NCBI RefSeq assembly: GCF_000794385.1
Contig: NZ_JTJB01000039.1
Coordinates: 1-64,000, forward strand
Direction of reading: 5' to 3'
DNA from: Thermus sp. 2.9
GTDB lineage: Bacteria; Deinococcota; Deinococci; Deinococcales; Thermaceae
Length of the DNA stretch: 64,000 nt
Numbering within the stretch: position 1 is the stretch's first letter; each line of letters opens with the position of its first letter. The translations under genes were made by a program, and so were the position numbers. Of the stretch, positions 16,992 through 26,275 are shown piece after piece. The notes beneath the pieces are model-generated. The model was not told the DNA's origin and ran no database searches. It saw only the letters and a list, made by a program, of their open reading frames with translations.

Positions 16992-17942
16992 ATGCGGCTA
17001 AAACGCTATCTGCTTGCAGGGTTCGCCCTCTTGGGGCTAGGCTTCGCCCAGGAGTTCATCACCATCGGGTCTGGTTCCACCACCGGCGTCTACTTCCCCG
17101 TGGCCACGGGCATGGCCAAGCTGGTGAACGATGCCAACGTGGGGATCAGGGCCAACGCCCGCTCCACCGGGGGGAGTGTGGCCAACATCAACGCCATCGC
17201 CGCCGGGGAGTTTGAGATGGCCTTGGCCCAAAACGACATCGCCTACTACGCCTACCAGGGCTGCTGCATCCCCGCCTTTGAGGGCAAGCCGGTGAAGAGC
17301 ATTCGGGCCCTGGCCGCCCTCTACCCCGAGGTGATCCACATCGTGGCCCGGGCCGACGCCGGGATCCGCACCGTGGCCGACCTCAAGGGCAAGCGGGTGG
17401 TGGTGGGGGATGTGGGCTCCGGCACGGAGCAAAACGCCAGGCAGATCCTCGAGGCCTACGGCCTCCGCTTTGAGGACCTGGGCCAGGCCATTCGGGTGAG
17501 CGCCACCCAGGGCATCCAGCTCATGCAGGACAAGCGGGCGGACGCCCTCTTCTACACCGTGGGCCTGGGGGCGAGCGCCATCCAGCAGCTGGCCCTCACC
17601 ACCCCCATCACCCTGGTGGCGGTGGATTTGGGCAAGGTGCAGGCCATCGCCAAAAAGTACCCCTTCTACGTGGGCTTTAACATCCCCGGCGGCACCTACA
17701 AGGGCGTGGACGTCACCACCCCCACGGTGGCGGTCCAGGCCATGCTCATCGCCTCGGAAAAGCTTTCCCCCGACGCCGTGTACAAGTTCATGAAGGCGGT
17801 CTTCGGCAACCAGGAGGCCTTCAAGAAGATCCACCCCAACCTGGAGCGCTTCTTTAGCCTGCAAAGGGCGATGAAGGGGCTTCCCATCCCCTTGCACCCT
17901 GGGGCGGAGCGCTTCTACAAGGAACTAGGGGTCTTGAAGTAG
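16992..17942 (+). CDS. TAXI-family TRAP transporter solute-binding protein
   Basis: Periplasmic receptor of a tripartite ATP-independent (ion-gradient driven) transporter. Signal peptide MRLKRYLLAGFALLGLGFAQ, then the TAXI signature FITIGSGSTTGVYFPVATGMAKLVN. RSTGGSVANINAIAAGEFEMALAQND and VGDVGSGTEQNARQIL are typical. From memory, a T. thermophilus member of this family binds glutamate/glutamine; the ligand here is inferred, not shown. 316 residues. A strong terminator-like hairpin lies between this gene and its permease. Confidence 0.92.
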   Translation: MRLKRYLLAGFALLGLGFAQEFITIGSGSTTGVYFPVATGMAKLVNDANVGIRANARSTGGSVANINAIAAGEFEMALAQNDIAYYAYQGCCIPAFEGKPVKSIRALAALYPEVIHIVARADAGIRTVADLKGKRVVVGDVGSGTEQNARQILEAYGLRFEDLGQAIRVSATQGIQLMQDKRADALFYTVGLGASAIQQLALTTPITLVAVDLGKVQAIAKKYPFYVGFNIPGGTYKGVDVTTPTVAVQAMLIASEKLSPDAVYKFMKAVFGNQEAFKKIHPNLERFFSLQRAMKGLPIPLHPGAERFYKELGVLK

Positions 17943-17959
17943 GCGGAAAGCGTTGGCCA

Positions 17960-17983
17960 GGGGCCCCGCCCGGGGCCCCTTTT
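17960..17983 (+). terminator. Intercistronic terminator in the TRAP operon
   Basis: GGGGCCCCG (17960-17968) pairs with CGGGGCCCC (17971-17979) and is followed directly by TTTT. It lies between the TRAP receptor and its permease, the same arrangement as the hairpin at 16111. Confidence 0.75.
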
Positions 17984-18005
17984 CCCTGGCGGTGAAGGAG
18001 GAAGG

Positions 18006-19954
18006 ATGACGGACGCCAACCTTTTGGTGGAGGAAAGCGAGCTTGGGGGAAGGCGCCCTAAGGGGGTGGGGCGGTTCCTCCTTTTGGGTTTGGGGGTGGC
18101 CTGGAGCCTCTTCCAGCTTTGGGCCACGGAGGTGGGCACCCTGGACCCTTTTCGGCTCAGGGCGGTCCACCTGGCCTTCGCCTTGGCCTTGGCCTTCCTG
18201 GCCTACCCGGGAAGGCGGGGGCCTAAGGAAAGCATTCCCCTTTTGGACTGGGCCTTGGCCCTTCTGGGCGTGGTGGGGGCTTTGTACGTGGTGGTGGACT
18301 ACTACGGCATCACCCAGCTTCGGGGGGGCATCCCGAGCGAAAGGGACGTGGCCTTCGGCACCCTCACCCTCCTCGTCCTCTTCCTCGCCGCCTGGCGGGT
18401 GGTGGGGCCCGCCCTGCCCCTCATCGCCTCGGTCTTCGTCCTCTACGCCCTCACGGGCCCCAAGGGGCTTCTTCCCTTTAGCCTGCCCTCCTGGCTCCAG
18501 CTCCACGCCGGAAGCCAGTGGAGCCAGCTTGTGGGCCAGCTCTACACCACCGCCGAGGGCATCTGGGGGGTGCCTTTGGGGGTTTCCGCCACCTTCGTCT
18601 TCCTCTTCGTCCTCTTTGGCGCATTGCTGGACAAAGCGGGGGCGGGCCGATTCCTCATCCAACTGGCCTATGCCCTCCTAGGGACCTACCGTGGAGGGCC
18701 TGCCAAGGCGGCGGTGGTGGCCAGCGCCCTTCACGGCATGGTGTCCGGTTCGTCCGTGTCTAACGTGGTGACGGTGGGGAGCCTCACCATCCCCCTCATG
18801 AAACGGGTGGGGTATCCCCCCGAGACTGCGGGGGCCATAGAGGTGGCCTCGGGTTCCAACGGCCAGCTGATGCCCCCGGTTATGGGGGCGGCGGCCTTCA
18901 TCATGGCTGAGTTCCTGCAGATCCCCTATGGCGATCTCATCGTGATGGCCGCTTTGCCCGCCATCTTGGCGTACGCCACCTTGTTTGTGGTGGTCCACCT
19001 CGAGGCCCTCCGCATGGGCCTAAAGGGAGTACCCCGCCACGAGCTGCCTCCGGTGGGCCCCGTGTTGCGCTCGGGCTTCCACTACCTAATCCCTCTAGGT
19101 TATCTCATCTACGCCCTCGTCATAGCCCACCTGACCCCGGAGCGGGCGGCCCTGAACACGGTGGGTCTGTTGATCGGCCTCATCCTGCTTCAGGAAGCCT
19201 ACTGGGCCTTTCGCCAAGGGCGGGGCCTAGGGGCTGGTCTGGTCCGGGGAGTCTGGCTGGTGGTGGAGGGGCTGGAAGCCGCCGCCCGCAACATGGTGGG
19301 TATCGCTCTGGCCACGGCCACCGCCGGAGTGATTGTGGGCATCGTCACCATGACCGGCATTGGCTTCGGCCTCACGGACATCGTGGAGCGCTTTTCCGGG
19401 GGGAACCTCATCTTGGTCCTCGTTCTGGCCCAGCTCACGAGCCTCCTTTTGGGCATGGGCCTTCCCACCACCGCCAACTACATCGTCATGGCCTCCTTGG
19501 TGGTTCCCGTGGTGCTTAATCTGGCCGAGAAAGCGGGCTATGCGGTGCCTCCGGTGGCCGCGCACCTCTTTGTGTTTTACTTCGGCATCATGGCCGATTC
19601 CACCCCTCCCGTGGCGCTGGCGGCCTATGCGGCCAGCGCCATCGCCAAGTCGGATTTCTGGAAAACGGGGATCCAGGGCTTTATCTACGAGATGCGCACG
19701 GCATTTTTGGCCTACATGTTCTTCTTTAACCCCAAGCTGCTGTTGATTGGGGTGAGCGGGTGGCTCGAGGGCTTAGAGGTGGCCCTCAGCGGCTTTGCGG
19801 GCATGGTGGCCTTCGCTGCCGCCACCCTTGGCTTTTTGCATAAACCCATGGGCTGGCTCGCCCGCTTGGTCCTGTTGCTGGCGGCGCTGAGCCTGGTGAC
19901 TCCCGGTATACAGACCGACCTCCTGGGCGGGGTTCTCCTCTTGGGGGTATATCT

Positions 19955-19979
<25 letters not shown>
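18006..19979 (+). CDS. TRAP transporter permease, fused DctQM type (4TM-12TM)
   Basis: 657-residue polytopic protein. The N-terminal about 180 residues hold the small DctQ-like helices. The rest is the DctM-type ion-coupled translocase, with [19 protein letters not shown] and [28 protein letters not shown], the hallmarks of TAXI-TRAP fused permeases. [56 protein letters not shown]-type repeats mark the scaffold. It forms one transporter with the TAXI receptor upstream. The last part of the gene is slightly less GC-rich than its neighbours. The ABC ATPase gene starts inside its 3' end. Confidence 0.93.
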
Positions 19980-20710
<731 letters not shown>

Positions 20711-20713
20711 ACC

Positions 20714-21127
20714 GTGGACCCCTTCTTCCAGGCACTAAGGGCCTTGGCCGACCCCAAGGCTCCCTACCCTCATCGCCGGAGGGGGCTTCGCCTTTACGCC
20801 CTTTCCCTTTTGGGCCTACAGGGGCTTTTCCTCTTCCTTCTCGCTCCCCTGGTGCCCAGGGCTGGGCACCCTTCCCTTTGGCCCTTGGCCTTCCTGGGCG
20901 GGGGTTGGCTCCTTTGGCTCGGGACGCAAGCCCTAAAGGAGGAAACCCTCCTTGCCCCCTTGGTGGCGGCGGGGCTTGGGGCTTCCCTGGCCTTTTTCCT
21001 CGGGGTTATGGGGCTTCTCCTTTGGCCCTTTGGCCTCGCCCTTTTCCCCTTGGGCCTTTTGGGGTTCACCCTTCTCCTCAGGCGGGCCGAGGCGGCCTTG
21101 GGGCGAGGAGGTGGGGGAGGTCCTTGA
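20714..21127 (+). CDS. Small hypothetical membrane protein
   Basis: 137 residues, GTG start 3 nt after the ATPase stop. After a positively charged N terminus there are about four hydrophobic segments (near 30-48, 55-72, 80-100, 102-122) and an Arg- then Gly-rich tail. I recognise no family. Its reading frame overlaps the 3' end of the convergent patatin-like gene by 50 bp. Probably co-transcribed with the ABC ATPase. Confidence 0.55.
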   Translation: MDPFFQALRALADPKAPYPHRRRGLRLYALSLLGLQGLFLFLLAPLVPRAGHPSLWPLAFLGGGWLLWLGTQALKEETLLAPLVAAGLGASLAFFLGVMGLLLWPFGLALFPLGLLGFTLLLRRAEAALGRGGGGGP

Positions 21128-21929
21128 GGCGCAGGCGAGACAGGGCCTGGATTTCCCGAAGCTTTTCCTGGGCGCGCTTCTGCCCGAGAGTGTAGACCAG
21201 GGGAAGCTTTTCGTGGTCAAAGGTGTCTATGGGGAAGGGGGGGTCTAGGGAGAGGACCAGGTCCGCCCCCTGCAGGGCCAGCTCCTTAAGCCGCCTGCGG
21301 CTCGCTTCGCCCGCCAGGAGGACGGCCTCGAGGGCCGTCTTGGGCGGCTCATTGGGCGGGGGGTTGGACACGTCCACCGCCACCACCTTGGGAAAAAGGG
21401 CCTTGGCTGCCCGCACGGGCACCTTTTCCGCCACGTCCCCGTCCACCAACAGCCTCCCTTCCCAGGCCACCGGGGGGAAGAGCCCGGGAATGGCGGCGCT
21501 GGCCAACACCGCCTTCCACGCCGGGCCTTGCCGGAGGACCACCGCCTCCCCCGTGAGGAGGTCCGCCGCCTGGATGGCCAGGGGGATGGGGCTGTCCTCG
21601 AGCCTGGCCTCGCCAAAGAGGCGCTTCAGGCCCTCGGCCACCTTGGCGGTGTCCGCCAGGGCCTGCCGCCTAAGGGCGGAGAAGAGGCGGGCGAGGAGGC
21701 GGAGGTTTCCCGCACGCCTCAGGTTCGCTACCTCCTCGTCAAAGACCGCCTGGTGCACCTTCCAGGGGTCCTTATGGCCGAAGGCCCAGGCGCAGGCGGC
21801 CAGGGCCCCGGCGGAGCTTCCCGCCAGGCCCCGGATTGGGATGCCCGCCTCCTCCAAGACCCAAAGCACCCCCAGGTGGGCGTACCCCCGCACGCCCCCT
21901 CCCCCCAAGGCCAAGGCCACGCCCCTCAT
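21078..21929 (-). CDS. Patatin-like phospholipase (RssA/YchK type)
   Basis: 283-residue cytoplasmic serine acyl hydrolase. The oxyanion loop ALGGGGVRGYAHLGVL comes first, then the nucleophile elbow GSSAG (catalytic serine) and VDGDVAEKVPV with the catalytic aspartate of the Ser-Asp dyad. ATG 21929 is preceded by TATCCT at 6 nt, a leaderless arrangement that is divergent from and overlapping with the trpC -10 box. Substrate unknown; the family includes lysophospholipases. Confidence 0.88.
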   Translation of the reverse strand: MRGVALALGGGGVRGYAHLGVLWVLEEAGIPIRGLAGSSAGALAACAWAFGHKDPWKVHQAVFDEEVANLRRAGNLRLLARLFSALRRQALADTAKVAEGLKRLFGEARLEDSPIPLAIQAADLLTGEAVVLRQGPAWKAVLASAAIPGLFPPVAWEGRLLVDGDVAEKVPVRAAKALFPKVVAVDVSNPPPNEPPKTALEAVLLAGEASRRRLKELALQGADLVLSLDPPFPIDTFDHEKLPLVYTLGQKRAQEKLREIQALSRLRLKDLPHLLAPRPPRPA

Positions 21930-21935
21930 GGCCCC

Positions 21936-21945
21936 AGGATAAAAT
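21936..21945. promoter_or_regulatory. Overlapping divergent -10 boxes (patatin-like gene / trpC)
   Basis: Forward TAAAAT (21940-21945) lies 6 nt before trpC ATG 21952. Reverse TATCCT (21941-21936) lies 6 nt before the patatin-like ATG 21929. The two hexamers share two base pairs, so polymerase occupancy should be mutually exclusive. Confidence 0.65.
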
Positions 21946-21951
21946 GTCCCC

Positions 21952-22716
21952 ATGCGGCCCGACCTTTCCCGGGTGCCGGGGGTGCTGGGGGAGATCGCCC
22001 GGAAGCGGGCCCAAGAGGTGGCCCCGTACCCCCTGCCCGCTCCCCCGCCCGTGCCTTCCTTCAGGAAGGCCCTCCTCCTTCCTGGCCTTTCCCTCATCGC
22101 CGAGGTGAAGAAGCAAAGCCCCTCCGAAGGGGCTATCCGGCAGGTGGATCCCGTGGAGGCGGCCCAGGCCTACGCCCGTGGGGGGGCGCGGGCCCTTAGC
22201 GTCCTCACCGAGCCCCACCACTTTGGAGGGAGCTTGGAGGACCTTTGGCGGGTGCGGAAGGGGGTAGCCCTCCCGGTTTTGCGCAAGGACTTCGTGGTGG
22301 ACCCCTTCATGCTGGAGGAGGCCCGGGCCTTTGGGGCGAGCGCCGCCCTTCTCATCGTGGCGGTGCTGGGGGAGCTCACGGGGGCTTACCTGGAAAGGGC
22401 GAGGGCGTTGGGCTTGGACGCCCTGGTGGAGGTGCACACGGAAAGGGAGCTGGAACTGGCCCTCGAGGCCGGGGCGGAAATCCTCGGCATCAACAACCGC
22501 GACCTCGCCACCTTGCGCATAGACCTCTCCACCGCTCCTCGCTTGGGCCGCCTGGCCCGGGACCGGGGCTTTTCCGGGGTGTTGGTGGCGGAGTCGGGCT
22601 ATGGCCGACGGGAGGAACTCAAGGCCTTGGAAGGGCTTTTTGACGCCGTCCTCATCGGCACGAGCCTCATGCGCAACCCTGACTTGGAGGGGGCGGTGCG
22701 GGAGCTTGTAGGATAG
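21952..22716 (+). CDS. trpC: Indole-3-glycerol phosphate synthase
   Basis: Tryptophan biosynthesis enzyme closing CdRP to indole-3-glycerol phosphate on a TIM barrel. Catalytic blocks [12 protein letters not shown] (first lysine), [32 protein letters not shown] (second lysine), [26 protein letters not shown] and VAESGYG are intact. 254 residues, single-domain. Adjacent hisA encodes another TIM-barrel enzyme acting on a related CdRP-like intermediate; no other trp genes are present. Leaderless ATG. Confidence 0.96.
   Translation: MRPDLSRVPGVLGEIARKRAQEVAPYPLPAPPPVPSFRKALLLPGLSLIAEVKKQSPSEGAIRQVDPVEAAQAYARGGARALSVLTEPHHFGGSLEDLWRVRKGVALPVLRKDFVVDPFMLEEARAFGASAALLIVAVLGELTGAYLERARALGLDALVEVHTERELELALEAGAEILGINNRDLATLRIDLSTAPRLGRLARDRGFSGVLVAESGYGRREELKALEGLFDAVLIGTSLMRNPDLEGAVRELVG
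22709..22714 (+). promoter_or_regulatory. -10 box TAGGAT, leaderless start of hisA
   Basis: TAGGAT is formed by the last codons of trpC; its final T is the first base of the trpC stop. ATG 22721 follows after 6 nt. Confidence 0.6.
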
Positions 22717-22720
22717 CCCC

Positions 22721-23425
22721 ATGCTGGTCATCCCCGCGGTGGACCTCAAGGGGGGCAAGGCGGTGCGGCTCTACGAGGGGCGTCCCGAGGCGGAAACCGC
22801 CTACGGAGACCCGGTGGCGGCGGCGCTCCGCTGGCAGGAAGAGGGGGCGAGGCTTTTGCACCTGGTGGACCTGGACCGGGCCCTGGGCACCGGGGATAAC
22901 CGGGAGGCCCTTTCCCGCATCGCCGAGGCGCTTTTCGTCCCCTTCCAGGTGGGCGGGGGGATCCGCTCCCTGGAGAGCCTACAGGAGGTCCTCTCCCTGG
23001 GGGCGAGCCGGGGGGTGGTGGGCACGGTGGCGGCGAAGGACCCTGCCCTTCTGGAGACGATGTTGGCCCAAGCGGGCCCAGAGCGGCTTGCCGTGGCCCT
23101 GGACGCCCGGGGGCTTAGCGTGGTGGTTTCCGGCTGGCAGGAGGCCACGCCCCTTTCTGCCCTAGACCTCCTTCGGACCTGGGAGGCCATGGGTGTCCGC
23201 TGGGTCATCTACACCGACGTGCGCCGGGACGGGACGTTGAAGGGATTGGACCTGGAGGTGGTGGCCCGGGTGCGTGAGGCTTGGCCCCACACCCTCATCG
23301 CCGGGGGGGGGATTGCGGGGCCGGAGGACCTTCTCGCCCTTAAGCGCCTTGGCGTGGAAGGGGCCTTGGTGGGGAAGGCCCTTTACGAGGGTAGGATACG
23401 GCTCAAGGACTTCGCCGTATCCTAG
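22721..23425 (+). CDS. hisA: ProFAR isomerase (histidine biosynthesis)
   Basis: TIM-barrel isomerase of histidine biosynthesis. N-terminal MLVIPAVDLKGGKAVRLYEG carries the catalytic aspartate. VDLDRALGTGDN and FQVGGGIRS belong to the first phosphate-binding half-barrel. YTDVRRDGTLKG (second catalytic Asp) and LIAGGGIAGPEDL complete the second half. 234 residues, normal. Four nt separate it from the trpC stop. Neighbouring his genes are absent, so the pathway is dispersed in this genome. Confidence 0.96.
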   Translation: MLVIPAVDLKGGKAVRLYEGRPEAETAYGDPVAAALRWQEEGARLLHLVDLDRALGTGDNREALSRIAEALFVPFQVGGGIRSLESLQEVLSLGASRGVVGTVAAKDPALLETMLAQAGPERLAVALDARGLSVVVSGWQEATPLSALDLLRTWEAMGVRWVIYTDVRRDGTLKGLDLEVVARVREAWPHTLIAGGGIAGPEDLLALKRLGVEGALVGKALYEGRIRLKDFAVS

Positions 23426-23431
23426 GGGGGT

Positions 23432-23746
23432 ATGAAGCTCGTCCACTGGACCTTTCTCCTGGTGAGCCTCGGGGTGGCGGGGGCGGGGCTTTACCTCTAC
23501 CTCACCTACCCCTTCTTGGAGGTGCCCACCCCCTGGGGGCCGTGGCCCCTTTACCTGGTCCTTCCCGCCGTCTACGCCTTGGGCTTTTTGGTGGGGGGGC
23601 TTTACGCCCTGGCCCTTTGGCTTGCCGGCATGGGGGGGCGGCGGGCCCTTCTCCGGGAGGTGCGGCGGCTCCAGGGGGAGGTGAACGCCCTAAAACGGGA
23701 GCGGATTGAGGAGATCCCCCGCATCCCCGACCGGGAAGAGCCATGA
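23432..23746 (+). CDS. LapA-like small membrane protein
   Basis: 104 residues with two hydrophobic helices (about 6-24 and 40-66) followed by a charged coiled-coil tail (RRALLREVRRLQGEVNALKRERIEE). This layout resembles the lipopolysaccharide assembly protein A domain (LapA/YciS). The start is preceded by AGGGGGGT (also a TATCCT 8 nt upstream). It overlaps recJ by 4 bp. Thermus lacks classical LPS, so any envelope role is open. Confidence 0.6.
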   Translation: MKLVHWTFLLVSLGVAGAGLYLYLTYPFLEVPTPWGPWPLYLVLPAVYALGFLVGGLYALALWLAGMGGRRALLREVRRLQGEVNALKRERIEEIPRIPDREEP

Positions 23747-25740
23747 GGGAAAGGGTCCGCTGGCGCCTCCTCCCCCTGCCTTCCGTGCCGGAGTGGCTTG
23801 GCCTCATGCAGGGCTTCGGGGTGGGGCCCGAGGCGGCCTTGGCCTACTGGCACCGGGGGGTTAGGCGGCGGGAGGACCTGAAGCCCCCCCTTACCCGGCT
23901 ACCCCTGAAGGGCCTGGAGGAGGCGGCGGATCTCCTCGCCCGGGCCATTCGGGAGGGGAAGCGCATCCGCGTCCACGGAGACTACGACGCCGACGGCCTC
24001 ACGGGCACCGCCATTTTGGTGCGGGGGCTTCGGGCGCTGGGGGCCGAGGTCCACCCCTTCATTCCCCACCGCCTGGAGGAGGGTTATGGCGTCCTCATGG
24101 ACCGCATCCCCGAGCACTTGGAGGCGGCGGATGTCTTCGTAACGGTGGACTGCGGCATCACCAACCACGCCGAGCTTAGGGAGCTGGTGGAAAGCGGGTT
24201 GGAGGTCCTGGTCACCGACCACCACACCCCCAAGGAAACCCCGCCCCCGGGCCTGGTGGTCCACCCCGCCTACACCCCCGGGCTTGGGGAACACCCCACG
24301 GGGGCGGGGGTGGCCTTCCTGCTCCTTTGGGCCCTCCACGAACGCCTGGGGCTAGGGCCGCCCCTGGACTACGCCGATTTGGCGGCGGTGGGCACCATCG
24401 CCGACGTGGCTCCCCTTTGGGGCTGGAACCGGGCCTTGGTGCGCGAGGGGCTCGCCCGCATCCCCGCCTCGCCCTGGGTGGGCCTTAGGCTCCTGGCCGA
24501 GGCGGTGGGCTACACGGGCAAGGCGGTGGAGGTGGCCTTCCGCATCGCCCCCCGCATCAACGCCGCAAGCCGCCTGGGGGAGGCGGAGAAAGCCCTAAGC
24601 CTCCTCCTCACCGACAGCGAAGCCGAGGCCCGGGCCTTGGTGGAGGAGCTAAACCGCCTTAACGCCCGTCGCCAGGCCATAGAGGAGGAGATGCTAAGGA
24701 GGCTTCTCCCCCAGGCCGACCCGGAGGCCAAGGCCATCGTCCTTCAGGATCCCGAGGGCCACCCCGGGGTGATGGGCATCGTGGCGAGCCGGATCCTCGA
24801 GGCCACCTTGCGCCCCGTTTTCTTGGTGGCCCAGGGGAAGGGCACGGTGCGGAGCCTTCCCCCCATCAGCGCCGTGGGGGCGCTTACGGAGGCAGAGGAC
24901 CTCCTTTTGCGCTTTGGGGGCCACAAGGAGGCGGCGGGCTTTGCCCTGGACGAGGCCCGCTTCCCCGAGTTCCAAAGGCGGATAGAGGCCTACGCCGCCC
25001 GCTTCCCCGACCCCGTGCAGGAGGTGCCCCTTCTGGGCCCCCTTCCCCCCGCCTCACGCCTGGCGGAGCTTTACCGGGCCTTACAGGATCTGGAGCCCTT
25101 CGGCGCCGGGAACCCCGAGCCCCTCTTTTTGCTTGCGGGAAGCCCCGAGGAGGTGCGGACCATGGGGGAGGGCAGGCACCTGGCTTTCCGGCTCCAAGGG
25201 GTGCGGGTGGTGGCCTGGCGTGTGGGGGATAAAGAGGTGCCAAACCCCCTGGAGGCGGCGGTCCTCCTCACGGAAAACCGCTTCAACGGCACCGTGAGCT
25301 ATGAGGCCCAAGCCCTGGACTTCCGGGTGCCCGGGGAGCTTCTTGGCCAGGGGGAGCCCTTCGCCCACCCCCTTGCCCTGGGGGAGGCCTTGGCCCGGGC
25401 CCGGATGGGGGAGGGGGTCTACATCCCGGAAGGGAACCGGGAGGGGCTTGCCTACGCCAAGGCCAAGGGCTTTGCCCTCCTGCCCCCGGAGGAGGCTTCC
25501 CTTTGGCTCGGCCTCCCCCCCTACCCCGTGGTCCGACGGGTGGACGTGGCCTTGGGGAGCGAGGCCAAGCGGCGCCTGGCCATACCCCCCGCCTTGGACA
25601 CCCCGGAGGAGGCCCTGAAGGCCCACATCGCCCGGCGGCTCCTCTTCGCCTACGAGCGGCGGCACCCGGCCCTCTTCAGCGAGGCGTTATTGGCGTACTG
25701 GGAGGTAAGCCGTGTACAAGCAACCGCGGGAAGCCCATGA
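23743..25740 (+). CDS. recJ: Single-stranded-DNA 5'-3' exonuclease RecJ
   Basis: DHH-superfamily nuclease for recombination and mismatch repair. Metal-binding motifs appear in order: HGDYDADGLTGTA, VDCGITNHAE, VTDHHTP (DHH) and GTIADVAPL. The DHHA1 domain has FGGHKEAAGF, and an OB-fold and C-terminal extension follow. About 665 residues, as remembered for T. thermophilus RecJ. ATG 23743 overlaps the previous stop (ATGA). The following gene starts within its 3' end. Confidence 0.96.
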   Translation: MRERVRWRLLPLPSVPEWLGLMQGFGVGPEAALAYWHRGVRRREDLKPPLTRLPLKGLEEAADLLARAIREGKRIRVHGDYDADGLTGTAILVRGLRALGAEVHPFIPHRLEEGYGVLMDRIPEHLEAADVFVTVDCGITNHAELRELVESGLEVLVTDHHTPKETPPPGLVVHPAYTPGLGEHPTGAGVAFLLLWALHERLGLGPPLDYADLAAVGTIADVAPLWGWNRALVREGLARIPASPWVGLRLLAEAVGYTGKAVEVAFRIAPRINAASRLGEAEKALSLLLTDSEAEARALVEELNRLNARRQAIEEEMLRRLLPQADPEAKAIVLQDPEGHPGVMGIVASRILEATLRPVFLVAQGKGTVRSLPPISAVGALTEAEDLLLRFGGHKEAAGFALDEARFPEFQRRIEAYAARFPDPVQEVPLLGPLPPASRLAELYRALQDLEPFGAGNPEPLFLLAGSPEEVRTMGEGRHLAFRLQGVRVVAWRVGDKEVPNPLEAAVLLTENRFNGTVSYEAQALDFRVPGELLGQGEPFAHPLALGEALARARMGEGVYIPEGNREGLAYAKAKGFALLPPEEASLWLGLPPYPVVRRVDVALGSEAKRRLAIPPALDTPEEALKAHIARRLLFAYERRHPALFSEALLAYWEVSRVQATAGSP

Positions 25741-26275
25741 GGCCCGGATCTATACCCAGGCCTACCGGGTCTATGGGATGATCTACTTGGTGCCGGGCTC
25801 GGGCACCGCAGACCTTTTGAACCAGGAAAAGGTCTACCTGCCCGTGACCGGGGCCCTCCTCTATACCCCGGGGTACCTTCACCCACCCGAGGCCAAGGAC
25901 CTGAAGGCGAGCACGAGCTTTTTGGCCTTAAGAAAGGAGCGCATCCAGTGGGTGGTGGGGGGCAAGGCGGCGGAGCCCCGCACGAGCCCGGCGCTTTTGG
26001 AAAGGCTGTCCCTGGCTTTTCTTTTTGGAGAATACCTCTTGGCGGGGGCGCTTTTGGTACCCCGGGGGGTGCGGCTTTCCGACCACCTCTCCCAGGCCAA
26101 ACCCTTCCAGACCCTCCTGGAAGCCCGCCTATACATCCTCCGCCCCGAGCGCCCCATCGTGGAGCTGGAGACGGTGGAGCGCTTTCCCTTCGTCACCCTC
26201 AACCTCCGCCTGGCGGAGGCGGTGGCCGAGGCCCCGGGCGAGGCCCACGACCCCCGCCTCACCCTATTTGGCTGA
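25712..26275 (+). CDS. Conserved hypothetical protein
   Basis: 187 residues from GTG 25712, overlapping the recJ end by 29 bp. Mixed alpha/beta composition, no signal peptide or membrane helix, and no motif I can assign (notable stretches: GKVYLPVTGALLYTPGYLHPPEA-like central region and RPIVELETVERFPFVTLNLRLAEAV near the C terminus). Its 3' end overlaps the convergent valS end by 17 bp. Function unknown. Confidence 0.65.
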   Translation: MYKQPREAHEARIYTQAYRVYGMIYLVPGSGTADLLNQEKVYLPVTGALLYTPGYLHPPEAKDLKASTSFLALRKERIQWVVGGKAAEPRTSPALLERLSLAFLFGEYLLAGALLVPRGVRLSDHLSQAKPFQTLLEARLYILRPERPIVELETVERFPFVTLNLRLAEAVAEAPGEAHDPRLTLFG

